Shown: positions 42,021 to 54,480 of the stretch, piece after piece
Layout of the letters: each line of letters starts with the position of its first letter
Position numbering within the stretch: the first letter of the stretch is position 1
DNA from: Macquaria australasica
Taxonomy: Eukaryota; Chordata; Actinopteri; Centrarchiformes; Percichthyidae
Reading direction: 5' to 3'
DNA length: 64,000 nt
Assembly (NCBI GenBank): GCA_005408345.1
Contig: SEMN01000882.1
Location: forward strand, 62,001-126,000
Notes under the pieces: model-generated
Told to the model about the DNA's origin: nothing
Database searches by the model: none
Seen by the model: the letters and a program-made list of their open reading frames with translations, nothing else
Translations under genes and position numbers: made by a program

Positions 42021-45000
42021 ATGACCGTGCGCTTCAAGGTGAGCAACAGGTGTTAGCGTTAGCAGCAGGCGCTAGCGTGCTGACCGCGGTGTTTACGGAT
42101 CGATCTGTCAGGATTAATCGGTGTGATTTAATGTGACGTAACGAGCTGATCCAGGTGAGCAGTGTCAGGCTGACTGTGCAGGTAGAGCACACCTGCCAAA
42201 GCTACGATAACAAACTCAACTGTGTTTAATATTAGTTACTCAAATACCGATTGTCCCGTGATTTGACCTGTATCGATTATCACTTCACTCATTCGGACTC
42301 GCTGTGCGTCGCGGTGTAAAAATCTGTTCATCTGTATCCAAAAATATTCAGATTATTTTGCTATAAAACAGAGAAAAGCAACAAACGGGGAAGCTGGGGG
42401 TTTCTCCTCTACTTTTGCCTGATAAACGACAAACAATTATCAAAACATTGTTTGCATCAAGTCATCCTTTAGTAACATCACCATCTGAACCCTAAACTCG
42501 TGATTTCATCCTGCCTTTCCCTTCCTGTTATTCTCATCTCATTACAGCACCTCGTTGAAGCTTAATGATGCTTATAAAAAGTAAAATATTCAAACCCAAG
42601 ATTCTTTGTTTTTCACGGCTGCACCATTTCATCAAATGGCAACGCTCCGGATTTATTAACACTTCCCTAAAATCGATTAAATCTGACATATTTGGCGTCT
42701 GGAAACGCTTGGACCTCCGCTGGAATTAAAAATGAAGTTCCGTTTGTTTCAGTGTCGGAGTGAATACCAGAAGAGCTACAGGGCCGGAAGTGCGTCTCCT
42801 CGGCGCCGCGCCCCGTTGGCCGGCCTGCCCTCAGACCAGATGGGTGAGGACCCTGGAACCAGCTCTGACCTGACAGAGTCTGAACATGCTGCACGTGGAT
42901 TTATGTGTTTTGCATTTGCATGAATGCAGAACAGGTTTTTTATCAAAACATATTGGGAATTTGACTGAATAACGTTTTAAAATTGTCAAAATGACAGCAC
43001 TTCGCCATCAGATGGCGTCCTGTCAGTGAAGCTGATGTTTGCATTGAAGCAAAGAAACACGAAAGAGGAAAACGACAAAGACTTTGACCATCATTATTCT
43101 GAGAGTCTCGTTTCTTTGACATGTCTCTCAGGTATCAGCAGAGAACCGGGTCTCCAGCGTCGGAAGAGACTCGGTCCTGGTGGTCTTGCTCAGTCCTGCG
43201 GCTCTCAGCCGACTCCTCGTGCACGCAGACCAGCGCCTCCTGCCGGTGGGAAGTCTCCAAAACAAACTCATGAGAATCTCCTCAGATAGACGTTAGATTG
43301 AAACACACGAGAGCACAATAAAGTTATTAACGTGCTGTTTATCCGCTGTGTGGTGGACGTGTGGCTCAGGCAAGGCATAAACTGATCTCGTGAGTCTAAC
43401 CTGTTCTTTGTCAGGATTAAGGCTCAGCTGAGCTTAGTTAATATCAGTACAGTTAGCAAGTTAAAGCTACCAACGTCAGAGTGTTAAGATAAATGCATCA
43501 TGTCTAATGTTAGTATGTTAACATGCATTAAATTATCGTGTTAAAATAGTAAAAAAAGAAAAGAAAAAAGTTTGTTATTATGCTAATGTTAGCATCCTAT
43601 GTAAGCTAGTGAGGTGTTCTCTAAACATCTTCCTCCTTCTCCACCTCTTCGTCACCAGCCCACAGGAAGGAGCCTTCCCTGGAGCCGCAACCTCCAACGC
43701 CTCCTGGAGCTCGTGCAGACCCTGGATCTCCTGCAGACCCAGAGCCTCCAGCAGGACCACGACCTGCTGCAGACCCTGGACCTCCAGCAGGACCACGACC
43801 TGCTGCAGACCCTGGACCATCAGTAGAACCAGGAGTTGCTGGAAAATCTGGTAAATCCACATCACATACCTCTGCTTTCATTATCCTCTTACACCTTAAT
43901 TGTAAGAATCTTAATTGTACTTTGGGTTTTACAGTGTGAACAACATACAAGACCCTCTGACTTTAGACCCTTTATTCTGAGCTGTTACATTATGGTCTGT
44001 CCTGGTTGAACCGCATTGTCCCAACTCTGTTTTTCTGTCTCCTCAGCAAAGCCCCACCCCTCCAAGCCTGACGGCCAACCACAGCCGGGCCGACCTTTGA
44101 CAGCAGCACATGATGGACAGCAGCCCTCGGCCAATGAGGTGAGCAGAAATGTAGTTCCTACCTCCACCACAGGTGTGTCTCTCTGTAACATAAACCATAT
44201 TGAAAATATAAATGAACATCACTGCCTCCGTCCCGTGTTGCAGGTTCAGCATGCTCTGCGGTGGAGGGCGGGGCTGAGGTCAGGAGGTCAGAGGTCAGAG
44301 TACCACAGACAGTTCAGCTGGAAGAAACCTGTTACTGCTGCTTCACCCATACTGACTGCAGAACAGGTACAATATTACTAAACAGTACTGAACACTGTTC
44401 ACGGCTAATGTTACCACATTTTACAAAACACTACAACATAATGATGTGAGCTACCCCCAAAATACTGCACGTACTAACAGAAATTCCCAAATGCAACATA
44501 TATTTTAACATGATCATATAAGAGGGAGAGTTAATGTCCACCTGCCTGCATAACTGTATCAGCATGTTACTGCAGTATGTTCCTGAACACAAACAGAAGC
44601 TTTGTTCTGATAAATACAAATACTGCAGATTGCTACTCAATAGCATGTGTGCTAACTAGGAATGCACTGATCTGATACGCAGCAGACAGTTGTTGGTGGT
44701 AACTCGCTAACAAACGTAGCGATGCAGCAACAAAGCCGCAGAAGAAGAAGAAGACTGTTTGCTAGAAAACATGGATGTAAACAACGCAGGATTTAAAATC
44801 GACGTAGCAGTTTTTTTTATGAGGAAGAAAATGCAACAAACATAGGCTTGTGTGTTTTAAGGGGATCGTTTCTTTGTCAGTGTCATTATAACGTTACCTT
44901 ACATTAAAATGATTCCAGTGGGTTCCACACATGCAGATTTAATGTGGGGGGGAAGAGAGCATCAGATCAGTTACCTGTGTGAGCAGAAACTCTTGAGTTT

Positions 45001-45579
45001 ATCAGAGTCAGGAGAATAAAGTCAGGTTGGTGCGACTCTAGTGCTTACTCCTGTTGACAGTACAACAAGGAGAGTACTACTTCTGAGTACTTCTACGAAC
45101 TGTATTAGTGTATAATATATCTGCTATAGCAGTAGTAGTACTGACAGACCCGAGTGTTTCAGTTTAAAGACCTGTAGTTCAGCTGCGTGTCCACTAGGTG
45201 GAGGTAGACTGTTTTTCTGCTGGTTTAACTAAACTGAAGAATAACTGATGAGTTTACTGGGTGTTTAGTTATCGATGCAACTTGTGATAAAAGTGTTTAA
45301 ATGAGTCATTCAATCAGCCACTTCGTTGTTCTTTGATTTTATTGATTATTGTTTAAGTGACTGGTCATTAGTGACTGCTGACCTTTGACCCCCACCCTTT
45401 CCCCTCTGCAGGTGCTCTACTCCAGCAGCAGATCTGTGCCCCCCTTTAAGAAGAACCCCGTTTCCGTGGAAACGGAGTATCGACGGAGCTTCCAGGGTCT
45501 GGCCCCGCCTGCCGAGCCCCGCCTTCGGAAACACCTGGAACATCAGAGAGTCCCACTGTTCCACACACACATGGTATAT

Positions 45580-45624
<45 letters not shown>

Positions 45625-47461
45625 TCTGTTACTGTACTTAGTTCTGTATGAAGCATCACTGCCCCCTACTGTTGACGTGGGCTTTCTTTCCTGTCGAACC
45701 ACTGCAGGCTGTTTGAATTTGTACTTGACTAATATACTGTAGTGTTCTGTTTGGGTAAACAAACTCTTCTTTAAACTGACTTCAGTGCAACTAAACTCAC
45801 TTTTATGTCCCATTTTCTATTTCTACTATTTCCTTTTAAACTGTTTTTTTAAATATTCATGTTATAAGCACACCTGTGCTCAGTTGCAACTTTCACGCAG
45901 GGGAAAGGAATTTAAAATGTCTATGCATTAAGAAATGACTTTTATCTATTATTGTTCTCAGTTCTGATTGGCTAGCAGGTGTGGATTATCTTTTAGTGAC
46001 TGGACAGTAGAACCGGATACCTGTGACGTACATGTTGTCATTCTAAATTATTAATAAGAGTGACACCGTCGTGCTGCTGTTGTTAACTCTGAGCTGTTTT
46101 CATCTCCAGACCAACAAAAAGAGGAGGGAGGGGTCGGAGAAGAAGCCCCGCCCCAAACAGGATGCCCCCGCCCCTCAGAAAGAGAATACCATGCCCCCTC
46201 CTCCTCCTCAGGTGCAGAGAGGACACAGGTGTGTTTCTGTGTGTCTGTGTTACTGTTTATTGTGAATTCATTACGTTTATGAAGTCATCTGTCTGTCTGA
46301 CAGGATGTTGACAGAGTATCAGTCCAGCTTTCGTTCTCCCCTCTACAGGATCCTGGAGGGAGGCGGAGCCACAGACTGCGACGTCCCTCAGGTCAGGGTT
46401 CAATCTTGTTAAGCACGCATCATAATGAGGGGCGGGGTCACTTACTGTCTTTAGTACTGGACTCAGTTATCAAGCTGCAGGTCAGATGACAAGTTGGATA
46501 TCGGCACAGAGTTAGGTCTAGGTCGTGTTTAGCCTAGCTTAGCATAAAGGCTGGAAGCAGGAGGAAACTGCTAGCCTGTTTGATTTACATGTTGTCTTGT
46601 TAGCTGACTCTTCAGAGCTCAAACATGGAAACCCCACTATAAGAAACAAATGTGAAACGGTTTGCGGTCTTGAATCCAGGCTTTTTAACAAGTAGTTTGG
46701 TGTAGGTGTGTGTAGCCAAGATAAACAGTCCTATGTCATAGGGAAAAAACGCCTGTACACTGACAAAACATATACAAGAGGCTCTTCAGGTGCAAAAAGA
46801 ATCAATTTATGTAATCAGTCTCTTAATAACGTCCTAAAACAGCTGCTCACTGTTGTAAACAAACAGGAGGAAATGGTGCATTTGTTGGGGACTACTTTCA
46901 GCGGCGGATGAATCCACATTTGGTGCTGTAGTGAGTGTTTGTGGCAGCAGGACGGTGTGTGTGGGACTGAGTCCAAATAAACTGCAGTGTGTGTTGATGG
47001 TGATGAAGGAACAACAGTGAGGCTCACTGATGAGTTTAATAGTCTTAACAACAATGGAGCTCTGTGGCTCAGAGGAAGACGATCCATCAGGTTATGACAC
47101 ACACACAATACTTCACAATACTTTGTCTTTTATTGGAATTTGTTGATAATATTAAATTTCTTTCTCTTGTGTGGAACCTCGCCGTCACTAAAGGTTCCAC
47201 CACTTTTGCTTTTCTGTTTGCTGAAATTAAACTCTGCAGCACTTTGTCCACGTGCACGTTTGAACACCTCACAGGCAGAGGACGGTTGATCTGACTGATC
47301 ACTACATCCCTGATCAGTTCCATTGATGTGGTAGTCGGGGGATTTGCACAATGGCCGCCAGCCAGCTAAACTGTGTGTGTGTGTGTGTGTTGCTGATGGA
47401 AACCCTGAGTGTCAACAGTGAAACCACAGAGCTTCATTTCAGGGAAATAACTCACTGTTAG

Positions 47462-47535
<74 letters not shown>

Positions 47536-50500
47536 AGGTAGGTTCCCACCAGTCTTGTGGAAAGTGTTGTTGAGGAGGAGGGCAGCTGCTTTTGCAAGAT
47601 GAAGCACTTTTTGACTTTTCAGCGTGAAATCTGCAGATTTCAGCTGAAAACATCAAACAGTGTACATTCCCTAAACCTGTGCAGGGAAAACAGTTTCTAC
47701 AACTGTTACTCTTACATTTCACTATATGGCCAAAAGTATGTGGACTCTCCCTGTTCACATACCGGGGCTGTGGTTCCCAGTTTGGGTCCCTTAGTTCCAG
47801 TTAAGGTAAATCTTAATGATGCAACATACAATGATATTTTAAAGTGTTCCTTCAACTTTGTGGCAACTGTTGTTTTTCCACTGTTTCAACATGACAACAT
47901 GCCCCCGTCCATAAAGAAATGCTTTCCCAGTTTGGTGTGGAGGAGCTTGACTGGTCTGCAGAGAGCCCTGACCTCAACCACACCCAACACCTTTGGGATG
48001 AAATGGAGCACCGACTGTGAGCCAGACCTGATCACCAACATCAGTGTTGGACCTCACTAAAGTCTGTTAGAGCAGCACATTAACGAACATGGCTTTGGAG
48101 TAGCATGTTAAACTCTCACGTAAACACAGTGAACATATGTGATCTGCAGTGGCTTTAGATGAGATGTGAATGCAGCCTGAACTCAGTTTAATGAAACCAA
48201 ATATAATTTTAGGATTAGTGCATTAATTGTTAACTGCTAGTTTAATTTAAATGTGTGTAAATAAAAAGCATTAATGCAGATTTTGTTGTGGTTGAAGAAC
48301 TGCGGACTTCAGTGCTCCCACTTCTGAAACCAAACCTACACCCACTGATGGATAAAAGATTAGAAACCTCCTCCAACACTCAGGGTGTTTTCACACCTAA
48401 CCTGTTTGGTTCGGTTTAAATTAACCCTGGTGTGTTTTCCCGGTTACTGCGGTTCGTTTGGGCAGGTGTGAGCACAGTAATCACACTCGGGTGCGGACCA
48501 AAACAACTGCAGCAAGACCCTTTAGAGGAGGTGGTCTCGGCCCGGTTCCCGGCAGCATGTCTTCTTTGCAGAGTGTGAAGCAGCTCAGTATTTTCAAGAC
48601 GTTTCCTCGAAGTGCATTCAGTGTTCTGCTGGTGTAGTCTTGCTGGTGTATTTCCCAGATGATTAACATGGTTATGAGCAAATGCCAACTGTTCTGTTGC
48701 TCCATGTTAAATGTTTCTCTCACAGAAATAAGCACTAGTCCAGAACACAGGAGCTTCTTCCTGTATGTACTGTCTTGCTCCCGCCCCAAACACATCTGAC
48801 CAATAAGCAGAGTGAACGTTTTCACTTGGTTTTCAGTGATGCATTTTGGTTCCCTTGGATTCTTTCTCTGTGTGAAAAGAAACTGAATGGAAGAGAAAAA
48901 CACTCCAAGTTTACAAACTCATCAACTGATTCGGACCAGAGCAAACAGACTATAGGTGTGAAAACGCCCTGAGACTGCATTAGCTTTCGCTAGGTGGCCC
49001 AAATAAACTGGCACCTGAATGGGGTCAGGGTCAGTCACAACAGGAGTTCGTACAGATGCAGCCAACAGAGGGCTTATTTTAATTAAATACATGAACTTGA
49101 TGAATCTGTGGGTGATGTGTAACTTAATTCCCGTTAACTTTCCATCCCTGTGGTGAGTCTGGCCTGTGAAGAGTTTCAGTCTGTGGAGGGAAGCTGACGT
49201 CAGCTGCTGTCTGTTCAGAGGAAACAATAACAGCGTTGCAGAGTGAGAGCTGCTGTCATTCAGTCAGCGTAGGGATGTGTCAGGCTTACGGTTCGTCTTG
49301 GGGTTGAGGTTTAGGTTAGAGACAGGCTGAGGTTACCTTTGAAAACTGGCTCAGGGTTTGGACTGGGGTCAGGGTCAGGTTACTGTTAGGTTTACCAGAA
49401 TCTCCAGCGGGAGGTGTTGAAAAGGCTGCAACTCAGACAAATTATACGAGTTGACCAAAGTAGAATTAAATGATTTGCCCTTTAAAAAGTTTTGATACGG
49501 ACTCACGGGCCCGGTGTGATTGCACAAACCTCTTTATTGTTTCTCATGACTCCCCTCGACTCTCGTCCTTCAGCATCACTGTTTACCGAGTCAGTCATGA
49601 GCAACACCCAACATGGTTTCTACACATTTTCTTCCTCCTTCGCTCTGCTTCAGTTTCAGTGAGGCTGGCACGTATTTAAAGTTTTGAAACTGGCAGATTT
49701 CACACTTTGACAGTTGTGATCTGTTTCAGACGTAGAGCAGCAGTGCATCGGTTGGTTGCCGTCATGTTGCTGCTTTCTGAACAGGCTTCATGTGAACTGA
49801 CAGCAGAGCTCTTTGTCACATTTCCAAAAGTTCAATGAAGTATCAGTATGATTCAGTGGATTACCCTCTGATCTACTCATACTATCAGGACCAGAGACTC
49901 ACGGTGGCACTAGAGGAAAGGTCAGGAGGTCACCAAAATCATTAACAATCGACCTCTGGGAACCAAGAATATCTAAACTAATTTCATGGCAGGACAAGGG
50001 GATGTCTGACCAACAGGCTGAAACAATTTAAAATGAAAATAAAACACAGAAAAGCAGCAAATCCTCCCATGGGAGAAGCTGGAACCAGAGAGTGTCTGCT
50101 GAAAAATGACTGAAAGTATAGTTGCAGGATAATTTTCTGTCAAATAACTAATTGATTAATCATCGTTTCAGCTCTGATATTTATGTTGACCTGAGTCAAA
50201 GAACTGAGATCAGGCCTTCAAGATTAAATCTGGATAATTCATCTTTCTTTATGTTCAGGTTCAGGAGTTTGTTTTAGTGATTTCACTCAGATATATTATA
50301 TATATTACAGCCCTTTTAAGTTTTAAGTGTCTTCTTCTCTGGACTGGAGGAGTCGGGGTCTAACTTTAGTTCCTGGTCTGCAGATCCTGCCCCCATTTAT
50401 TCACAATGAACATCAGAGTTCATGATATCCTTAGAAAGTGTAATTCCCACTGAATCTAAAAATAAGTGTATCATGCCCGTGTGTTCAGATTTGACTGAGT

Positions 50501-51649
50501 TATGACTCTGAGAAAGAGTTCGTATTTTGACAAAAATAGCGAAATCGTGCGCTAAGAGGGCTGTACTCCCTGTTGTTTATAAGAACACCGACATGCACCT
50601 GTCCCTTTCACCTCACCGTGTTCCCGTCCAGGTGATGGAGTTGAGGCAGAAGGCCTCGTCGTACCGCCGTCGAGCCTGGGGAGCTAATTTCTCCAGAGAC
50701 CACCTGAGCCAGCTGCTGTCTGAACACAACGCTCTGTGGGAGCCAACAGACACCACAGACTCAGCTACTGAACCCCCCACCCCCCGCCTGACCTCTGACC
50801 TCTGCCACGACCCAGACAGCTGCAGCAGTTCCTGCGTGGAGGCCCTGGACCTGGCCAGGTGAGAGCCGCGGTGGGCGGAGAGAGAACATCACCTGAACAC
50901 GTTTTCTGAGCTGATTTCTAAGCATCTGTCTTTGTTTTCAGCCGCTCCTGTAACTCCAGTAAGAGGTCTTCTGTTATCGGGTCGGGAGAAATAAACCGAA
51001 CAAACAAAAACACTCGAGTAAAAACACCAACACCTCCAGGTCCTCCTGCTGAGAGGCGGATGGCCTGGGGAGAAGAAGAAGAAGGAGGAAATACAGATGA
51101 GTAAGTGTCTGTGACATGATGTGTGTCGATGTGGGAGCATCGTGTTGGATTGATATATGAAAGTAAAAGAAGGGAAAGATAAGAGGGTCACAGGAGGAAA
51201 AGTGTGTGAAGGTCGATGATGCCGAGCTGTCACGCTTCACTTCATTCACACGTCTGATTTTTGTTTTTGTGGCTGGAATCAGATCTAAGTGTGATCCTGC
51301 AGTTTAATCTGAGAAAGTCAGTCAGAGCTGTTTTACACTAAGAAGTCTGTCATGCTGACATTATTATATTTCTGGTAGAAACACATACACATTTATTAAA
51401 GTGTAATTAATTAAAATTAAACATTTTTCAAATTCCAAAAGTCTGAAACTTTGTCATCCTGCCAAACTAGGCCGCTCTGGTTTCCCAGGAACTGAAACTG
51501 TGTGTGCGTGTGCGTGTGCGTGTGTGTGTGTGTACGTGTGTGTGTGTGCGTGTGTGTGTGTAGGGAGGAGGGAAGGTTACCGACTCCGAGGCTGAAGATG
51601 CTACCTGTTCAGAGAACTCACCATGACCTCACCACACCTGCCACCGGTA

Positions 51650-51702
<53 letters not shown>

Positions 51703-52832
51703 CTCAGACCACAGTAGTGTGTGACCTGTGACCTCTGTTTGTCCTCCAGGAGGCGCTATACTGGTGGGAAAACTGAAGAGCAGTGATGAATCCTCTCCAT
51801 ACAAACAGGTGATATTATAATCAAACATATATTACATTATATTATATTATATTGTTTTGTATTATGATACTGACTGTTTTTTGTGTTCAGAGGTCTGGAT
51901 CAGCTGTTTCCAAGGCAGCGGGGGTGGAGACTGCGGTCGACCTGCCAGTCAAACAGATGGAGGCGTGGCCCGAGAATAACACCACACACCTCCCCTCCTC
52001 CTCTGGCCCCTCCCCCGACCACAAACCAGCCGCCAGTCCTCCCTCTAAACCAATCAGGACGAAGCAAACACCCCCCTCCCCTGTAGCCCCACCCCCTCTG
52101 CCCCCACCCCCGCCGCACTGTATCCAAGGCACTCTGAGACACCCCGACTTCCAACACAATGGTGAGCTGCTGATAATAATAATCAATTTCATTACAGATC
52201 CCAATGATCTTCTCCATTAATCAATTGATTGTCTGGTTTATATAATATCAGAAAATAGTGACAGAAGCAGTTTCCCAAAGTGACGCCTAAAATCAGAAGA
52301 AAGCAGCAAAAACAACAAGATTCAATTTGTGTTGTGGCTGTAAATTAATTCTGTAAATTTTATTTTTTACATTTACAGTAAAAATTTAGATGTGATGATA
52401 AAGGCTTCTAGAGTCTGGATTTTGGTTTAGGTACCTTGAAAGTGCTTGATTTTTACTCTTAAAAAGAGTACATCATATCCATATCACCCCCCTTGTGTGT
52501 GACTGTAGTATATTGTTGATCAGTAATGTACACATCATAGATAATCACGTACCTGTCTCCTCAGGTGAGTTGGGTCTGAGGTTCAGGGAGCTGCCGTGTT
52601 CAGGAGGAGGCTGCGGCTCTGATGACGGTGAACATTTAAAAACTTCTCTTCACATTAAAATAAAAACAAAACATAATTTTACCTCTTTTATTAATAAAAA
52701 AATCTATCTTCCTGTTGCCTAGACGACCGGCTGTCAGTGATGTCGTGGCGTTCGGCAGCTTCCTGCTCCATGGCGTCCGCCGTGCTGGAGCGCGCTCAGA
52801 AGAGACGAGAGAACTTCTGGGGGAAGGGATGA
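42021..52832 (+). CDS. mdm1: Mdm1 nuclear/centriolar protein (16 coding exons)
   Basis: Product: a microtubule-binding protein of centrioles and cilia that restrains centriole duplication. Exons: 42021-42038, 42753-42843, 43132-43245, 43659-43850, 44047-44138, 44244-44366, 45412-45573, 46110-46228, 46304-46391, 50632-50858, 50942-51100, 51564-51646, 51750-51808, 51891-52161, 52565-52627, 52723-52832. Total 1971 nt, 656 aa (mammals about 710). The tiny first exon gives MTVRFK, matching mammalian MPVRFK. Four SEY-type microtubule repeats are visible: SEYQKSYR, SEYHRQFSWKK, TEYRRSFQGL and TEYQSSFRSP. Also conserved are NFSRDHLSQLLSEHNALW (exon 10), GRLPTPRLKMLPVQRTHHDL (exon 12), QGTLRHPDFQHNGE and the C-terminus RRENFWGKG. 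The first repeat lacks the tryptophan of mammals. Exon 4 is proline-rich with an internal 12-residue repeat. The exon 8 end was chosen at CAC AG|GTGTGT because this restores the frame into exon 9. Confidence 0.94.
45583..45622. repeat. (CA)n microsatellite after mdm1 exon 7
   Basis: About 20 CA units begin ten bases after the exon 7 donor. Confidence 0.92.
47463..47532. repeat. (CA)35 microsatellite
   Basis: An uninterrupted 70-base CA run, long enough to be highly polymorphic. Confidence 0.96.
47722..48110 (+). pseudogene. Tc1-like transposon relic with transposase remnant
   Basis: It begins 'cactatatggccaaaagtat', an end sequence of a known fish DNA transposon. The + strand at about 47885-48060 reads as decayed DDE transposase C-terminus: FQHDNMPP then, after a frame change, DWSAESPDLNHTQHLWDEME, the counterpart of the DWPxQSPDLNPIEHLWDEL motif of Tc1 transposases. 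Frameshifts and stops show that it is dead. Confidence 0.8.
48381..48971. mobile_element. Non-autonomous DNA transposon, about 590 bp
   Basis: The left end CAGGGTGTTTTCACACCTA is matched in inverse by TAGGTGTGAAAACGCCCTG at the right end. Inward, CTGTTTGGTTCGG-type words recur in inverse. CAGGG ends resemble hAT-type termini, but no convincing 8-bp target duplication is seen. No transposase is encoded. Confidence 0.8.
51500..51563. repeat. (TG)n tract ending at the mdm1 exon 12 acceptor
   Basis: TG/CG-interrupted dinucleotides run directly into the TAG acceptor at 51561-51563, leaving no ordinary polypyrimidine tract. Confidence 0.93.
51653..51700. repeat. (CA)n tract after the mdm1 exon 12 donor
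   Basis: About 24 CA units begin seven bases after the exon 12 donor. They are complementary to the TG tract on the other side of the exon. Confidence 0.93.
52385..52475. repeat. Second copy of the 14650 repeat family
   Basis: It shares 'gatgtgatgataaaggcttc', 'agagtctgga', 'ggtaccttgaaagtgcttga' and 'actcttaaaaag' with 14650-15005. It lies in mdm1 intron 14. Confidence 0.75.
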
Positions 52833-54019
52833 CCTCCGACCTACTGACCTCCCAACCAGGTCACTGCGGTCGCTACGGAAACCAGTGTGTTGTTTGTAGA
52901 GTTTTTAGTGGATCAATCATCGTTGTACAATAATTAGTGAGAATAATGTGTTTTTATAGATGGATTTAAGCTGCTGACAATCGTGCTGCAGTTCTGCAAT
53001 AGATGTTTTGATATGTAGAAATGATGTGTGTTTAGTAATTATGTTGCTGAGGTCAAAGACATAAAAGTGACACAAACACCAACTTATTCTTGTTTCTCTG
53101 TCATTACAGACTGATAGAAATCATAAGAAATGTGAGTTTAAGTTACCAAAAGGACAGAAAATGTGAGCATGAAACAGAGTCTGAAATCTTTAAATCTTCT
53201 CGCCCGTTTCCTCATGAAAACCAAACCCACCGTTGGCCAAACATGTTCACAGATATGAGAAGAAAAAAACAGGCAAAACACTTCCTGATTCACACAGTTA
53301 CAGAAGCCATAAATGGATGTAAACGCACCTAATCAGCTGTTTGCATATGAAACAGAAGTGATCAGTACACACCACAGTCATGTCAATAATGTGTTAAATG
53401 ATCACCTGTACCTGTAAACGATCTGCAGTGGTGCCGTTTGTGCATCGTCATCAAATGTCAGAATGACAGAACTCATACTGAAGCCAGCGTTACAAAGAAG
53501 GATTCAATTAAAATAACATAATCACCAAAAGCAGAAAAATATGAAGAACGACACTGAGCAAAACCATAATTTAGACTGCAACAGTCATTCACACTGTGAG
53601 TAACATTTAAATATAAAGAGAACGGAGCCCTGTGGGATTCCTGTTTTACCCTCTAAGAAAGATGATTTCCCATCTTTAGTGATAACACTGTTCACGGTTA
53701 AATTTGGAAAGTTTATGAACGAGATTAACGTGGTTCAATGTGTCAGATGCCTTTTTAAGATCCACAAAAACTTCCCCAAACTCACCTCCTGCAGCAGCCT
53801 CTGTGGAACAATGAGGACGGAAACCAAACCAGATTTTAGATCATCAGTTTCTCACCGAACAGTCAAACTGCTTTAAGCTTCTTAGTGAGCGAAGCTAAAA
53901 ATCTAAAGTGGAAATTAAATTAAATTATTCAAGTGTTGCTCTGCAACATTAACAAATAAAATAACCAGAAACATTAGTGATGGTTTGAGTGTTAAACTGT
54001 AAGAAACAAATCAGGACGG
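52833..54019. other. mdm1 3' flank, no further gene
   Basis: This AT-rich stretch follows the mdm1 stop. The 3' UTR end was not located with confidence. No coding text or recognised repeat was seen. Confidence 0.4.
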
Positions 54020-54480
54020 CAGCCGTGGAAGAAGTACTCTGATATTTTACTGAAGTAAAAGTTGCAATACTACAGTGGAGAAATACTACAAGTAAAAGTC
54101 CTGCACTGAAAATTAAAAGTTACAGTACAGAAGTATTAGCATCAAAATACACTTAAAGTATAAAAAGTAAAAGTACTTATCATGCAGATTATAATCATTG
54201 CTGCATTAATGTGTTCATCACTTTAATGTTGCAGCTGGTGAAGGTGGAGCTGATTTCAATGACTTTATATTCTGCTGGTTTAATCTATAATGATATATAA
54301 TATTTTATTTGTTGATGATATTCTGTTTTAATAATCTGAGTGTGTAAAGTAAGTACAGCTGTCAGATAAGTGTGGTGCAGTAAAAAAGTACAATATTTCC
54401 CTCTGAGATGTGGCGGAGCAGAAATAGGAAGTAGCAGACGATGGAAATAAAGTACAAGTACCTCATTATAGTGCTTCAGT
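54020..54480. repeat. Dispersed repeat, family A, longest copy
   Basis: This copy carries both halves of the element: 'tggaagaagtactctgatat', 'aagtaaaagtcctgcactga', 'cattaatgtgttcatcactt', 'gttgcagctggtgaaggtgg' and 'aaaaagtacaatatttccct'. It is the fullest example in the window. Confidence 0.75.

Larger units (their letters stand above)
46392..50631 (+). other. mdm1 intron 9, repeat-rich
   Basis: This is the longest mdm1 intron (4.2 kb). It contains a family-C fragment (about 46520-46585), the inverted repeat copy 46795-47060, (CA)35 at 47463-47532, a Tc1-like relic (47722-48110), a 590-bp inverted-ended element (48381-48971) and a family-B copy (about 50030-50176). No other gene is seen. 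Confidence 0.6.

Noticed and set aside
43246..43289. Read-through of mdm1 exon 3 to an early stop (GGKSPKQTHENLLR)
   Set aside because: A GT donor at 43246 joins in phase to exon 4, and the downstream exons are clearly mdm1, so the full-length model is preferred. A truncated isoform cannot be excluded.
43621..43950. Minus-strand frame opposite mdm1 exon 4 (GPGSAAGRGPAGG)
   Set aside because: It is the antisense shadow of the proline-rich coding repeat. The + strand frame continues mdm1 with correct splice phases.
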